Below are positions 28,250 through 39,000 of a stretch of DNA of 64,000 nt, one piece after another. Source of the stretch: Clostridium vitabionis. Its GTDB lineage: Bacteria; Bacillota; Clostridia; Lachnospirales; Lachnospiraceae. The first letter of the stretch is position 1; each line of letters begins with the position of its first letter. A program made the translations under genes and the position numbers. Below the pieces are notes generated by a model. It was not told where the DNA came from. It ran no database searches and was given only the letters and a program-made list of their open reading frames with translations. The DNA is taken from NCBI RefSeq assembly GCF_015351765.1, contig NZ_JADKQA010000001.1, positions 938,394 to 1,002,393 of the forward strand, written 5' to 3'.

Positions 28250-29386
28250 TCACCTGCCCCGCATCCTGAGGACTTCCTCCCGGATGATCCCTGCAGCCTC
28301 ACGGATTTCCTCCTCCGTGGTTTCATCGGAGAGGCTGAGGCGCACCGTGCTGCGTGCCGCCTCCTCCGGAAGGCCGATCGCGGTCAGCACATGGGACGGG
28401 CTGAGCGAGCCGCTCGCGCAGGCGGATCCGGCCGACGCCGCGATCCCCCTCTGGTCGAGGACGATAAGCAGCGCCTCGGCGGAAATGCCCGAAAAGCTCA
28501 CATTGACATTTCCCGGCAGGCGCCTGACCGAAGACCCGTTGAGGGAAACCCCCGGAATCGCCAGCAGCTCATGGATCAGAAGATCGCGGAGCGCCGCTTC
28601 CCGGCCGTCGTTTCGCACAAGCCGGTTCCCGGCGAGCTCCGCAGCCTTCCCGAAACCGATAATCCCAGGCACATTTTCCGTACCCGCCCGGCGGTTGTAC
28701 TCCTGGGATCCACCGTGGAGAAATGCCCGAACCGGCGTCCCGCGCCGGATAAACAGGCAGCCGACGCCCTTCGGCCCATGGAGCTTATGGGCACTCGCGG
28801 ACATCATATCAACGCCAAGCTCATCCACGGCAAGCGGGATCTGCCCGAACGCCTGGACCGCGTCAGTGTGAAAGAGGACGCCCCTATCCCGGGTGATCTT
28901 TCCGATCTCCCGGATGGGCTCCAGCGTGCCGATCTCATTATTCGCCGTCATGACAGAGACAAGGATCGTGTCCGGGCTGATCGCCGCCTGAACCTCCTCC
29001 GGGCGGACGAGGCCCTCCCGGTCAACCGGGAGGTAGGTCACCCGTGCGCCGCAGGTCTTCTCGAGGTATTCGCAGGTTCTGAGGACCGCCGGATGCTCGA
29101 TTTTTGTCGTGATGATGTGGTTTCCCTTATCCCGGAGCGCCAGGAAAGCGGATATCAGCGCCCAGTTGTCCGCCTCCGTCCCGCCGGAGGTGAAGAAAAT
29201 CTCCCGCGGGGAGGCGCCGGCCAGGCGGGATACCCGCTCCCGTGCGGCACTGAGCGCGTTCCGGCTCTCCCTGCCTGCCCGGTACAGGGCAGAGGGATTG
29301 CCGAAATCTTCCCCGAAGAACGGAAGCATTTCCCTGAGAACCTCGGGGGAAACCCGCGTCGTCGCCGCGTTATCCAGATAAATCAT
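28250..29386 (-). CDS. Cysteine desulfurase
   Basis: MIYLDNAATTRVSPEVLREM, FTSGGTEADNWAL, SASAHKLHGPKGVGCLFIR, GSACASGS. Confidence 0.96.
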   Translation of the reverse strand: MIYLDNAATTRVSPEVLREMLPFFGEDFGNPSALYRAGRESRNALSAARERVSRLAGASPREIFFTSGGTEADNWALISAFLALRDKGNHIITTKIEHPAVLRTCEYLEKTCGARVTYLPVDREGLVRPEEVQAAISPDTILVSVMTANNEIGTLEPIREIGKITRDRGVLFHTDAVQAFGQIPLAVDELGVDMMSASAHKLHGPKGVGCLFIRRGTPVRAFLHGGSQEYNRRAGTENVPGIIGFGKAAELAGNRLVRNDGREAALRDLLIHELLAIPGVSLNGSSVRRLPGNVNVSFSGISAEALLIVLDQRGIAASAGSACASGSLSPSHVLTAIGLPEEAARSTVRLSLSDETTEEEIREAAGIIREEVLRMRGR

Positions 29387-29389
29387 GCG

Positions 29390-31810
29390 TCACGCTCTCA
29401 GCTTGATGTCCATGCCCTCAAGCCCGTTCAAAATCTTCTTCATGACGGTGCTGATCTCCTTCTCCTCCAGCGTGTGATCCTTTGCGCGGAAGGTCAGGCT
29501 GTAGGCCATGGACTTGTAGCCGGTGAGTACCTGGGCGCCCTCGTAGATATCGAACAGCTCGAGGGATTCCAGAAGCCTGCCGCCTCTCTGGCGAATCATC
29601 TTCTCCACCTCGCCGGCGGTGATATCCTTCTTCACCAGCATGGAGAGGTCGCGGGTGACCGCCGGGAAATTGGCGATGCCGGTGTACTTATAATCGAAGG
29701 AGGCGAATTCACAGAGTGTCGGAACATCGAGCACCGCGAGATACACCTTCGTCCCCAGGTCATAATTGTCCGCGACATCCGGATGAAGCTCGCCGAGATA
29801 GCCCAGCTTCTTTCCGCCGTAGAACACCTCCGCCTGGCGTCCCGGGTGCAGGAACGGCTTCCCCGCCTCGGCGACATACTCCGGAAGCTCCCGCATGCCG
29901 AGTCTCGCGAAGATTTCCTCCACGACACCCTTCATATTGAAGAAATCAAAATTCTCCCCGTACATTCCCAGGATCACCTGGACCCTCTCGTCCGGGAGCT
30001 CCGTGAGCGGAAGCTGCTTCGGAAGATAGATCTTGGACATCTCGTAGAGTCGCGCTTCCTTATTGCGGCGGTTATAGTTGGTGGAGAGGCTGGTCAGCAT
30101 GCCGTTCAGCGGAAGTGTCCGCATGATGCTGAAGTCCTCACCAAGCGGGTTATTGATCGTGACCGTCTTCCTGAGGCTGCTGTCCGCGGGGATGAGCAGC
30201 TTGTCGAATACCTTCGGGCTCTCGAAGGAGTAGGTCATGCTCTCGGAAAATCCGCAGAACTCCGCGGTTTCCCGGCAGACATCCTGCACCCGCTTGTCGA
30301 ACGGGATACGTCCGGCGGTGCGGCTGCCCGGAAGCGTCGTCGGGATATTGGCATAGCCGTAGAACCGGGCAACCTCCTCGGCGAGGTCCGCCATGTAGTG
30401 GAGATCCTGCCTCCAGCTGGGAACCACCACCTCCTGCGTCTCCTCATCGAAGCCAAGGTCAAGCTTCCGGAAGTATCCCTTCATGGTCTCCGGGGAAATG
30501 TCCGTGCCGAGCAGTGCGTTGATCTTATCGGGCTCGAATTTCACCCGGTTGCCCGCAGCCTTCACCGGATAGACATCGATCATGCCGCCGACGACCTCGC
30601 CGGCGCCCATCTCCTCCACCAGCTGGCAGGCACGGTTCACCGCCTCCTCCGCGGTATTGGGGTCAATTCCCTTCTCGTATTTTCCGGAGGCGTCGGTGCG
30701 CAGGCCCAGCTTCCGGGAAGTCAGGCGGTTGTTCGTGCCGTCAAAGCAGGCGCACTCAAACACCATCGTCTTCACATCGTCGGTGATCTTGGAATTTTCG
30801 CCGCCCATGATGCCGGCGATCCCGACTTCCTTCTCCGCGTCGTTGATCATCAGCATCGTGCTGTCCAGCGTGCGGACCTGGCCGTCGAGGGTCTGGAACT
30901 TGTCGCCGTCCTTCGCCCGCTTCACGATGATCTCATGGCCGGCAATCAGGTCGTAGTCGAAGGCGTGCATCGGCTGGCCATATTCCTCCATGATATAGTT
31001 CGTGATATCGACCAGATTGTTGATCGGGCGGATGCCGTTGGAGGCAAGCCTTCTCTGCATCCACTTCGGGCTCGGGCCGAGCTTGATGTTCTTCACCATT
31101 CTCGCGCAGTAGCGCTTGCAGAGCTTGGTGTCCTCGACAGAAACCTTGAGATAGTCGTGGATATCCTCGCCATTTCCCGTCTTCGCCACAACCGGCGGGT
31201 GGAACGGCTTGTCAAATGTCGCCGCCGCCTCCCTGGCGATCCCGAGGACGCTGTAGCAGTCCACGCGGTTTGAGGTGATCTCGTACTCGATGACCGCGTC
31301 ATGAAGGCCGAGAACCTCCACAGCGTCGGCACCGACCGGTGTATCCTGCGGGAAGATATAGAGGCCGCTCACCGGGGCTTCGGGATAGAATTCCCGGCTG
31401 GAGCCCATCTCCTCGATCGAGCACATCATGCCGTAGGACTCCACGCCGCGGAGCTTGCCGGCGTTTATGCGGATGCCGTCCTCCGGCATCGGGCCGCCGT
31501 CATGGCCGCCCGCGACCTTGCCGCCGTCCAGGACGACAGCAACCTTGTCGCCGACACGCATATTGTCCGCGCCGGTCACGATCTGCAGCTTCTCTGTCCC
31601 GACGTCGACCTGGCAGATCACCAGCTTATCCGCATCCGGATGCGGGTCAATGCTGAGGATCTGGCCGACCACGATTTTTTCCAGGTTCTTGTCCAGGAGC
31701 GTGCAGGTCTCCACCTTTGTGCCCGACAGGGTCATGGCGTCACAGTATTCCTTCGGGGTGACGTCCAGATCCGGGACATAAGCCTTAATCCAGGAAAGTG
31801 ATGTATTCAT
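29390..31810 (-). CDS. pheT: Phenylalanyl-tRNA synthetase beta subunit
   Basis: MNTSLSWIKAYVPDLDVTPKEYCDAMTLSGTKVE; tRNA-bind, B3/B4, B5, FDX-ACB regions in order. Confidence 0.97.
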   Translation of the reverse strand: MNTSLSWIKAYVPDLDVTPKEYCDAMTLSGTKVETCTLLDKNLEKIVVGQILSIDPHPDADKLVICQVDVGTEKLQIVTGADNMRVGDKVAVVLDGGKVAGGHDGGPMPEDGIRINAGKLRGVESYGMMCSIEEMGSSREFYPEAPVSGLYIFPQDTPVGADAVEVLGLHDAVIEYEITSNRVDCYSVLGIAREAAATFDKPFHPPVVAKTGNGEDIHDYLKVSVEDTKLCKRYCARMVKNIKLGPSPKWMQRRLASNGIRPINNLVDITNYIMEEYGQPMHAFDYDLIAGHEIIVKRAKDGDKFQTLDGQVRTLDSTMLMINDAEKEVGIAGIMGGENSKITDDVKTMVFECACFDGTNNRLTSRKLGLRTDASGKYEKGIDPNTAEEAVNRACQLVEEMGAGEVVGGMIDVYPVKAAGNRVKFEPDKINALLGTDISPETMKGYFRKLDLGFDEETQEVVVPSWRQDLHYMADLAEEVARFYGYANIPTTLPGSRTAGRIPFDKRVQDVCRETAEFCGFSESMTYSFESPKVFDKLLIPADSSLRKTVTINNPLGEDFSIMRTLPLNGMLTSLSTNYNRRNKEARLYEMSKIYLPKQLPLTELPDERVQVILGMYGENFDFFNMKGVVEEIFARLGMRELPEYVAEAGKPFLHPGRQAEVFYGGKKLGYLGELHPDVADNYDLGTKVYLAVLDVPTLCEFASFDYKYTGIANFPAVTRDLSMLVKKDITAGEVEKMIRQRGGRLLESLELFDIYEGAQVLTGYKSMAYSLTFRAKDHTLEEKEISTVMKKILNGLEGMDIKLRA

Positions 31811-31836
31811 AATGGAAAATCTCCTTTTTTCTCTGA

Positions 31837-32856
31837 TCAGAACTGTTTCAGGAAGCGGACGTCGTTCTCGTAGAGAAGACGCATATCGTCGATCTCATAC
31901 TTGAGCAGGGCAATCCTCTCGAGGCCCACGCCGAAGGCAAAGCCGGAATACACCGACGGGTCGATCCCGCACATTTCCAGGACATGCGGATGAACCATGC
32001 CGCAGCCGAGGATCTCAATCCAGCCCTCGCCCTTGCAGAACCGGCATCCCTTGCCGCCGCACTTGAAGCAGGAGACATCGACCTCCGCGCTCGGCTCGGT
32101 GAACGGGAAATGGTGCGGCCGAAGCTTGGTCTTGGTATCCGGCCCGAACATCTGCTTCGCGAAGGTGTCCAGCGTGCCCTTGAGGTCGGCCATCGTGATG
32201 CCCTTGTCCACAACCAGCCCCTCGACCTGATGGAAGGATGGGGAGTGTGTCGCGTCCACCTCGTCAGCGCGGAACACGCGCCCCGGGGCAATCATGCGGA
32301 TTGGCGGCTTCTGCTTCTCCATGACCCGGACCTGGACGCCCGAGGTCTGGCTGCGCAGGAGGATCCGGTCATTGATGTAGAAGGTGTCCTGCTCATCTCT
32401 CGCCGGATGGCCTTTCGGGATGTTCAGCCGCTCGAAGTTATACTCGTCGTACTCAACCTCGGGGCCGTCCACGACCTCGTAGCCCATGCCGGTGAAAATG
32501 CGCTCCACCTCTTTTAAGGCAACGGTGTTCGGATGGCTGTGGCCAAGAACGCCTCGCTTAGCCGGAAGGGTTACGTCGATCTTCTCCGACTTCATCTGCT
32601 GCTCCCTGGCGGCCCTCGCCAGCTTCCTCTGCGTTTCCTCCAGTGCCGCCTCGATCTCTTTTCTCGCGTCGTTGACCAGCTGGCCGACCTTCGGCCGCTC
32701 TTCCGGGGCGACATCCTTCATGCCGCGGAGAATGCCCGTCAGCTCACCCTTCTTGCCGAGGTAAGCCACCCGGATCTCATTCAGCCTGTCCAGCTTGTCC
32801 GCGCCGCCGATTTTGTTCAGCGCTTCCTCTCGGATTCTCTGCAGTTCTTCTTTCAT
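31837..32856 (-). CDS. pheS: Phenylalanyl-tRNA synthetase alpha subunit
   Basis: [55 protein letters not shown]. Confidence 0.98.
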   Translation of the reverse strand: MKEELQRIREEALNKIGGADKLDRLNEIRVAYLGKKGELTGILRGMKDVAPEERPKVGQLVNDARKEIEAALEETQRKLARAAREQQMKSEKIDVTLPAKRGVLGHSHPNTVALKEVERIFTGMGYEVVDGPEVEYDEYNFERLNIPKGHPARDEQDTFYINDRILLRSQTSGVQVRVMEKQKPPIRMIAPGRVFRADEVDATHSPSFHQVEGLVVDKGITMADLKGTLDTFAKQMFGPDTKTKLRPHHFPFTEPSAEVDVSCFKCGGKGCRFCKGEGWIEILGCGMVHPHVLEMCGIDPSVYSGFAFGVGLERIALLKYEIDDMRLLYENDVRFLKQF

Positions 32857-32892
32857 GTTTTCTCCTTTGCTCCTTCTCCGCGGTCTCCGGAT

Positions 32893-32978
32893 TAAGTGCT
32901 CTGCGTAAGCAACTTTGCACAGCTCGCACTAAACTCGCGCATCGCCCTCCGGGCTCGCGCCCGTTACGTGCCCTGCGC
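32893..32978. repeat. Family 1 structured repeat cluster C (between T-box terminator and pheS)
   Basis: AAGTGCTCTGCGTAAGCAACTTTGC...GCACTAAACTCGCGCATCGCCCTCCGGGCTCGCGCCCGTTACGTGCCCTGCGC. Confidence 0.8.
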
Positions 32979-33262
32979 AAAAAATCCCGCCCTCCGCGGC
33001 TTTTTCTGCCACAGGGGACGGGATTTACAATCTCGTGGTGCCACCCCGGTTCCTGCCCAGAAGGACAGGCACTCGTCTTATGCGTAACGTGCACGGCGCG
33101 TCGCCGCCTACGCATCTTCGCGGAGAAGACTTCAGCAGCGCGGCTCCGGTGGGAATTTCGACACGGAAGCCTTGCCTGCGGGGGGTCTCAGCCAGTGGCC
33201 CCCGCTCTCTTTGAGGTTACTTCCGCGCTACTTGCACCTTCACAGCCTTTGTTTTTCTACTT
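32979..33262 (-). promoter_or_regulatory. T-box leader, Phe-specific (UUC specifier)
   Basis: GGGGTGGCACCACGAG T-box motif, terminator AATCCCGTCCCC...GGGCGGGATTTTTT, candidate specifier GAAATTCCCAC, upstream of pheST. Confidence 0.92.
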
Positions 33263-33267
33263 TCGCA

Positions 33268-33296
33268 ATTTTAACCGCCGATGACCGATTTGTCAA
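33268..33296 (-). promoter_or_regulatory. pheST promoter
   Basis: TTGACA-N17-TAAAAT on minus strand. Confidence 0.8.
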
Positions 33297-33365
33297 TGCC
33301 GCGGTTTACAGCCTCAACACCGGCCGCCTTTTCCGCATAGCGCCGCCCCGGCGCCGGCTCTTTCC

Positions 33366-33839
33366 TCAGCGTGCCGCGCTCCCCGCCTCCGCGGTTCCAC
33401 CGCCGATGATCTCCGCGCTCCCCGCCTCCGCGGTTCCGCCGCCGATGATCTCGGCAGTCTCCGCCGCCGCATCGGTCTCCGCCGCGCCCGCAGTGGCGCT
33501 GTCGTCCTTCTCCGTCCCGGCGGCCGACCGCACGATGCCGAACTTCGCGAAAACCTCGCTCATGCTCTTGTCGCCAAAGACCTTTCGGTATCCGGCATAA
33601 AAGCCGCCGAAATAGATCATAAACGCCAGAAGGACGCCGATCAGCTTGGCGATCCGGCGGAGCTGGGCCTTCCTGTGGCGGTATTCCTGCTCGGCCGCCA
33701 TGGCCTCCAGCTCCTCACGGCTGATTTTTTCCACTTCCAGGGTACGGTTCGGCCCCCGCCTTGGGCGCAGCCTCGCCCCGCATTCCGGGCAGTACTCCTC
33801 CCGTGGGTCCACATCCGCTCCGCAATTCCGACAGCGCAT
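33366..33839 (-). CDS. Zinc-ribbon, single-TM protein with 13-aa tandem repeat
   Basis: MRCRNCGADVDPREEYCPECGARLRP; TM LIGVLLAFMIYFGGFYAGY; repeated EIIGGGTAEAGSA. Confidence 0.75.
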   Translation of the reverse strand: MRCRNCGADVDPREEYCPECGARLRPRRGPNRTLEVEKISREELEAMAAEQEYRHRKAQLRRIAKLIGVLLAFMIYFGGFYAGYRKVFGDKSMSEVFAKFGIVRSAAGTEKDDSATAGAAETDAAAETAEIIGGGTAEAGSAEIIGGGTAEAGSAAR

Positions 33840-33856
33840 AGGGTCACCTCATTTTC

Positions 33857-34672
33857 TCAAAGCATCTTCCGGTATTCCCGCTTCCAACGGGAAATCACTG
33901 CCTCCGCTCCCTCCGCGCGGCGGAGGGAATCCTTTTTCTCAAAAAGCGCGTTGACTTTTGCCACCTCCGGGCTCTTTTCCGCTTCCTGCATCGCGTCGTA
34001 GAGCTCCTTCTTCCAGGTATTTTTCCTCTCCTCGGTGATCAGGGAATCATACCTGGCCTTCATCCTGAGCTCGGGATTCAGCAGCGTCAGCTGGTAGATC
34101 CGCTTCACGGTGTCCATATCCTTGCGGAAATTGTAGGACGCATCGTAGGCATCCATCGCCTTCTCGAACCAGAAGATTCCGGCATAGGACGCGCCGATAT
34201 TGTTCCAGACCGAGGCGGTGAATTCGTCGGTCAGCGACTTCACCCGCCAGTCGTTCAGGATCTTCTCGTAGTACTGCACCGCCGTGCCGTACTGCCTGAG
34301 TCCGAAGTAGTAGTCCGCCGTCTCCTTGGTAAATTCCGTTGTTGACAGCTTCCGGTAAGCCTCGATCCGCTGCCGGAACCGGTTGACCTCCTTCGGCGTA
34401 TAATAGTTGCAGAAATTCAGGATGATGATCAGCAGCTCATCCTGATCTTCCCCGCTGTTCCTCCAGGACACCAGCTTTTCCGCCAGATACACTAACCCGA
34501 GCTCGTTCCGGATGAACGCGATCAGGCGGTCGTTCACGAAATTCTGCATGACCAGCAGCGGGTTGTTATAGATGACGTAGCAGAGCTCCTTGGAGGATCC
34601 CACATGAACGCCCAGCGGCTCCACATAATAGGGATGCTGCACCGGCTCTGCCACCACGGGAATCAAACTCAT
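33857..34672 (-). CDS. TPR-like helical-repeat protein
   Basis: ETADYYFGLRQYGTAVQYYEKILNDWRV...ASVWNNIGASYAGIFWFEKAMDAYDASYNFR. Confidence 0.75.
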   Translation of the reverse strand: MSLIPVVAEPVQHPYYVEPLGVHVGSSKELCYVIYNNPLLVMQNFVNDRLIAFIRNELGLVYLAEKLVSWRNSGEDQDELLIIILNFCNYYTPKEVNRFRQRIEAYRKLSTTEFTKETADYYFGLRQYGTAVQYYEKILNDWRVKSLTDEFTASVWNNIGASYAGIFWFEKAMDAYDASYNFRKDMDTVKRIYQLTLLNPELRMKARYDSLITEERKNTWKKELYDAMQEAEKSPEVAKVNALFEKKDSLRRAEGAEAVISRWKREYRKML

Positions 34673-34803
34673 TCTACCACCTTTCCGGGAACCCGTCTCT
34701 CCTGCCTTCCGGGAGTTCGTCCCTCCGGGAATCCGTCTTCCCTCTTTCCGGGAACCCTTCTCCCGGCCGGAGGGATCCGCCCCGCAGGAAGCGCGGCCAC
34801 GCC

Positions 34804-36030
34804 TCAGAGGTCGATTTCCTGCCTGAGCACCGTATCCGTCGCCGGGAAAAGCTCCCCGAAACCGAGATCGCGGATCACGGCAACCATTTTCGCCCTGGAG
34901 AGGAAGCCGATCGTCACCCGGATCCGCGTCGTCCGGTCCGGCCGTTTGGGAAATCCGGTGAGCGGCACCTTCACGGTGCGCTTCTGGCCGCCGCCAAGCG
35001 GCTCCAGGATAAATTCCACCTCCAGCGGCCCCTTGACGATGAAATCGGACGACCTCTTGGTCTCATACCAGCGGGAGCCGGCCTTCGCCAGCACCAGCCG
35101 GCTCTCCTTGTCCCTGTCCAGGATATTCACGGAGACCTCGGTGCTGAGATGCCCGTCACAGATGACATCGAAATTAAAGAACGCTTCCCTCCGCACGGCA
35201 TCGGCGGCGAGAACCGCCGCCCCGTGGGCGAAGACATGGGGATCGGTGAAGACCCTCCGGCGCTCGCAGATCTTTTTCATAAAATCCGGCGCCCAGCCGG
35301 TGCCGGAATCAAATCCCCGCCCGGTCAGGATAATCGCGGAGAACAGCCGGTTTCCGAGGCACCGGTCCGCGCACGCCGTAAGAATCCGGTCGCCGACCTT
35401 GCGCCCGGCGTCATTTTCCAGGACATCCAGATGGAAGCCCTCCTCCATCTTCTCACTCTCGGCGAGGGCGTGCATCTTCGCGGTATTCCGCTGCACCCGC
35501 ATCTCATAGTAGTGCAGGTTTTCATCCTCCAGGTCGAACATGCCCACCTGGTTGCTCCAGACCTGCCTCTGCTGGACCATCACGAAATAGATAAAGCTCT
35601 CCGAGTGGCCGACGATGCGGACCCGACGGCGGTCAATGCCGAGAAAATCCGCGCAGTACATCAGGCTGTCCATCAGCCTGACGTCCAGCGTCTCGAGGGA
35701 GATCACCAGGGAGGCGACCTCCTTCTTGTCCAGTGCCTTCATCGGGAGCTCCAGGCACTTTTTCAGGAACATTTCCAGAAGAGTCTGGGCTGTATAGCGG
35801 GTGCCGCTGATGGTGGCTGTCCCGTCCTTCACGACCTGGGTGAGCAGATGATCCTCCATGGCACCATCCCCCAGCAGGGCGTGCTCGTAGGCTTCCTCCG
35901 CCACATACCAGTCGTCGCTGTTCTTATTTTTGCAGATCACTGTCGGAATGACCCATGCCTTTTCCGGATCCATACAGTAGATATGGGTCCGGCTGTTGCG
36001 GAGATCGATTCCTGCCACCAAACCATCCAT
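34804..36030 (-). CDS. Divergent Hsp70/actin-like ATPase-fold protein (possibly the family called DUF5716)
   Basis: VAGIDLRNSRTHIY, GIDRRRVRIVGHSESFIYFVMVQQ, VGMFDLEDENLHYYEM, IILTGRGFDSG, FAHGAAVLAADAV arranged as in the Hsp70 NBD, then a beta-rich C-terminus. Confidence 0.75.
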   Translation of the reverse strand: MDGLVAGIDLRNSRTHIYCMDPEKAWVIPTVICKNKNSDDWYVAEEAYEHALLGDGAMEDHLLTQVVKDGTATISGTRYTAQTLLEMFLKKCLELPMKALDKKEVASLVISLETLDVRLMDSLMYCADFLGIDRRRVRIVGHSESFIYFVMVQQRQVWSNQVGMFDLEDENLHYYEMRVQRNTAKMHALAESEKMEEGFHLDVLENDAGRKVGDRILTACADRCLGNRLFSAIILTGRGFDSGTGWAPDFMKKICERRRVFTDPHVFAHGAAVLAADAVRREAFFNFDVICDGHLSTEVSVNILDRDKESRLVLAKAGSRWYETKRSSDFIVKGPLEVEFILEPLGGGQKRTVKVPLTGFPKRPDRTTRIRVTIGFLSRAKMVAVIRDLGFGELFPATDTVLRQEIDL

Positions 36031-36052
36031 GAACTTGTTCCCTCTTTATTCC

Positions 36053-39000
36053 TCACTGCGGAGGGAATAATTTTGCCACCGCAGCTTCTTTTTTCAGATA
36101 CTCGACCATGCGGTCCCAGAGATCGCAGTCATTTTTTAACTCGAGGGCGAGGCTCATCTCGTTGAGGCAGGCAAAGCGGTTGCCCGGAGCCCTTGTCCGC
36201 ACTTCCCGGCAGGAGACGCTGCCGGAGCTCACGGTCTTCCGCCCGCCCCTGCCGTCATCCTCCTCGATGCGGTATTCCATGATTTCGCCCTCAAAAAGCA
36301 CTTTCTCGTGAATATAGACGCCGTAATACACCTGGCGCATGACCTCGTCGTGGAATTCTTCCTCCTCCGGGAGAATGCGCACCTTGAGGTAAGGAATCCG
36401 ATCCTTCGAGCCGTGGTACTCGATCATCTCCTTGTCCAGGATGTTGCCCGGGATGATGATGAACCTGGCGAGATCCTTGAAGTAGGCAAAGACCCTGCCC
36501 GCGCGGATGAGGAGGTTCACGATATTCTGGCACAGCTCCCTGCGCGGCCCGGCCAGGTCGGCGAGCGTTGAGTAATATTTGGACAGCGCAATCAGGTAAA
36601 TGTCCGGAAGGCGCTCCATGTCCGGCGCGCTCTCGACCACGCGCTCCAGATAGGCGAATACCTTGTCTGTTGCGTCCCTGCCATTGAAAAAATACTCCTC
36701 GCAGCGCACCGTGAAATACGCCCGGACGACATTCTCGCTCGTCTGCCCGCCCGCCGCATATTGCTCGAAGACCACGTCCAGCCGCGCCGTGCTGCCCGTA
36801 AACAGCATCTGGGCGACCAGCCGCTCCTCGAGGTCATACATCTCCACATGATCCCGGAGCGCCGCCGTGAAGACCTGGTACATTTCCTCCGTGGTGCCGT
36901 TATAATGCTCGCAGAGGTAGTCCAGAATGACGCTGTCCGCTTTCCCTGCCCGAAGCAGCCGGAAGGCGAGATCCAGCATAAGGCTGTCCTCGGCAAAGAG
37001 GCTGTCCAGGATCACATGGGAGGCAAGCTCCGCGAGCCGGGACGGTTCGACATTCACCAGGTAATACCGGGTATACATCGCCCAGGCATCCCGGTAATCG
37101 CCCCGCGCGGCCAGGATGGCGCAGGCCGTATTCCGCTGGCGGGCGTCCATCTGGTCCTTATTCAGGTTCTGGAGGTAGAGCGCCTCCGTGTCGGAGAGCC
37201 CCTCCGCCTCCTGCTTCTTTTGATAAAACTTGAGGAGAACCTCGAGAATCTTCTCCCGGAACAGCGGGTGCAGCTTCATGGTTCTCTCCGCGAGGGCGAG
37301 CTTCCCCGCGTCGTCCCCGGTAAGCTCCTCCTTCCTTCCCGCTGCATAGCAGGCGTTCACGAGAAGCTGGGTATGCTGCGGATAGATCGCAAAGCAGGTA
37401 TCGACAAGCCCGTCCACGCCGGTCATCGCCGGGGTTCTCGCGTACTTCACAGACGCGTAGCGGTTCCCGTCACTGTCCTGGAAGAGCAGGACATCCCGGT
37501 CAGAAAACAGGGGAACGTAGGCATGGCCATTTTCCAGCGGATAGGCATCCTCCTGCATCAGTTCCTCGTGGACGACAACCACATAGCGCATCTCCGGCAC
37601 CCGGCATTCGATCCGGACCGCGCGGAGGATCGACGGGAGGGTCTTCGCGAGATTTTCGTCGATCTGCTCCTCATAGATCATGCTGTGGTAAATCACCGCA
37701 AGGCGGCTGTTGATCCTCCCCTTGAACAGTTCGTCCAGGGCAAACTGCTCCATCATCGGGACGAATTCCGCGTAGAGCGGCGAGTCCTTGTCACCGAAAT
37801 TCAGAATATTGCTGAACAGCTTCTCCCGGCTTGCCTCATCGAGGTCGCGGGAGAGTGAAAAATAGACCAGCACCTTCTCCGGCAGAAGCCCGCGGTAGCC
37901 CTTCGGCAGCGCATACAGGTAGTATTCATACAGCCTGGTCAGGCTGATCCCGGCACTGATCCCCCGTTCATACCAGGAGAAATACCTGCTCTCCCGCTTT
38001 CCGCCGCGGATGAGCAGCGCCAGGACTGCCGTCAGGATGTCCTCCTCCCGGTATTTCTCATAGAGCGCCATGAGGACGCGGGTCGCGACAGGCTGATACC
38101 TGCGCATGCCCCCGAAAACCTCCGCGGCGCGCAGGGCGAGGCTCCGGCTCACCTGCGCCTTCCTCACCCCGTAATTCAGGGTCAGGATCTCAAAAAGGCC
38201 GGCGTTCCGAAGCCGTTCGGGATCCAGCTCGAAGCTCCCGAGCGCCGCCCGGTAGAGGAACGGGCTGCGTAAGCCGCGCTGGAAAAGCTCCTCCAGATAG
38301 GTGAGGCTGATTCGCCCGAGCTCAGTCCCGAGCCAGACATCTTCGTCCCCGGTGCCGCCCGCCTCCCCGGTGCTTCCCTTTTCCCCGGGGACAGAGACAT
38401 CAGGCGCCGAGGCGGCGAGAAGTGCCGCCATCCGGTCTCCGGCACGGTCCCACCTGTCCCCGCCAAAGCCGTGACTTTCCAGCCATTTTACCCGGTCTTC
38501 CTCGGGAAGATGGCCGCCGAGGACGTCCTTATCGATCGTGAGGAACTCGTCAAGCTCCGGGGACATTCCGTTCCTGCGCATTTTCTCCAGATCCCTGGCC
38601 ATCTTTCCGGTGGTGTGGATGTCCACCGGCGCCCCGGCTGCCACACCCACGCGGCTCATCATATAGTCCGAGAGCTGTTTCTGGAAGGCACGGATTTTCG
38701 GGTCTGCCCCGCTGCCGGCGATGACCTCGATCGGGATCACCGTCTCGAGCAGCGTGGAATGGATCCGGATGGCACCGCAGTTTTTCCCGGTATGCAGCTG
38801 CTCCGGGAGAATAACAAAAGGCAGGCGGAGAGCGTCATCGGAAAAGTCCGCCTGGGTCAGATTTTTTCTCGGGAGGTAGAGGAAATCGCCGTCCGCCTCA
38901 ACATCCAGGGAGACATATCCCCAGGAATCCCGGCGGATGACAATGCTGTCCTCCGTGCGCTCCGCAAGGTCATGGTATACCTTCTTCGCAGAATCCGTCA

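Noticed and set aside
28391-31273. 960-aa plus-strand ORF
   Set aside because: Shadow ORF antisense to nifS/pheT produced by high-GC codon bias; translation lacks domain-like composition (Arg/His/Leu/Asp-rich).
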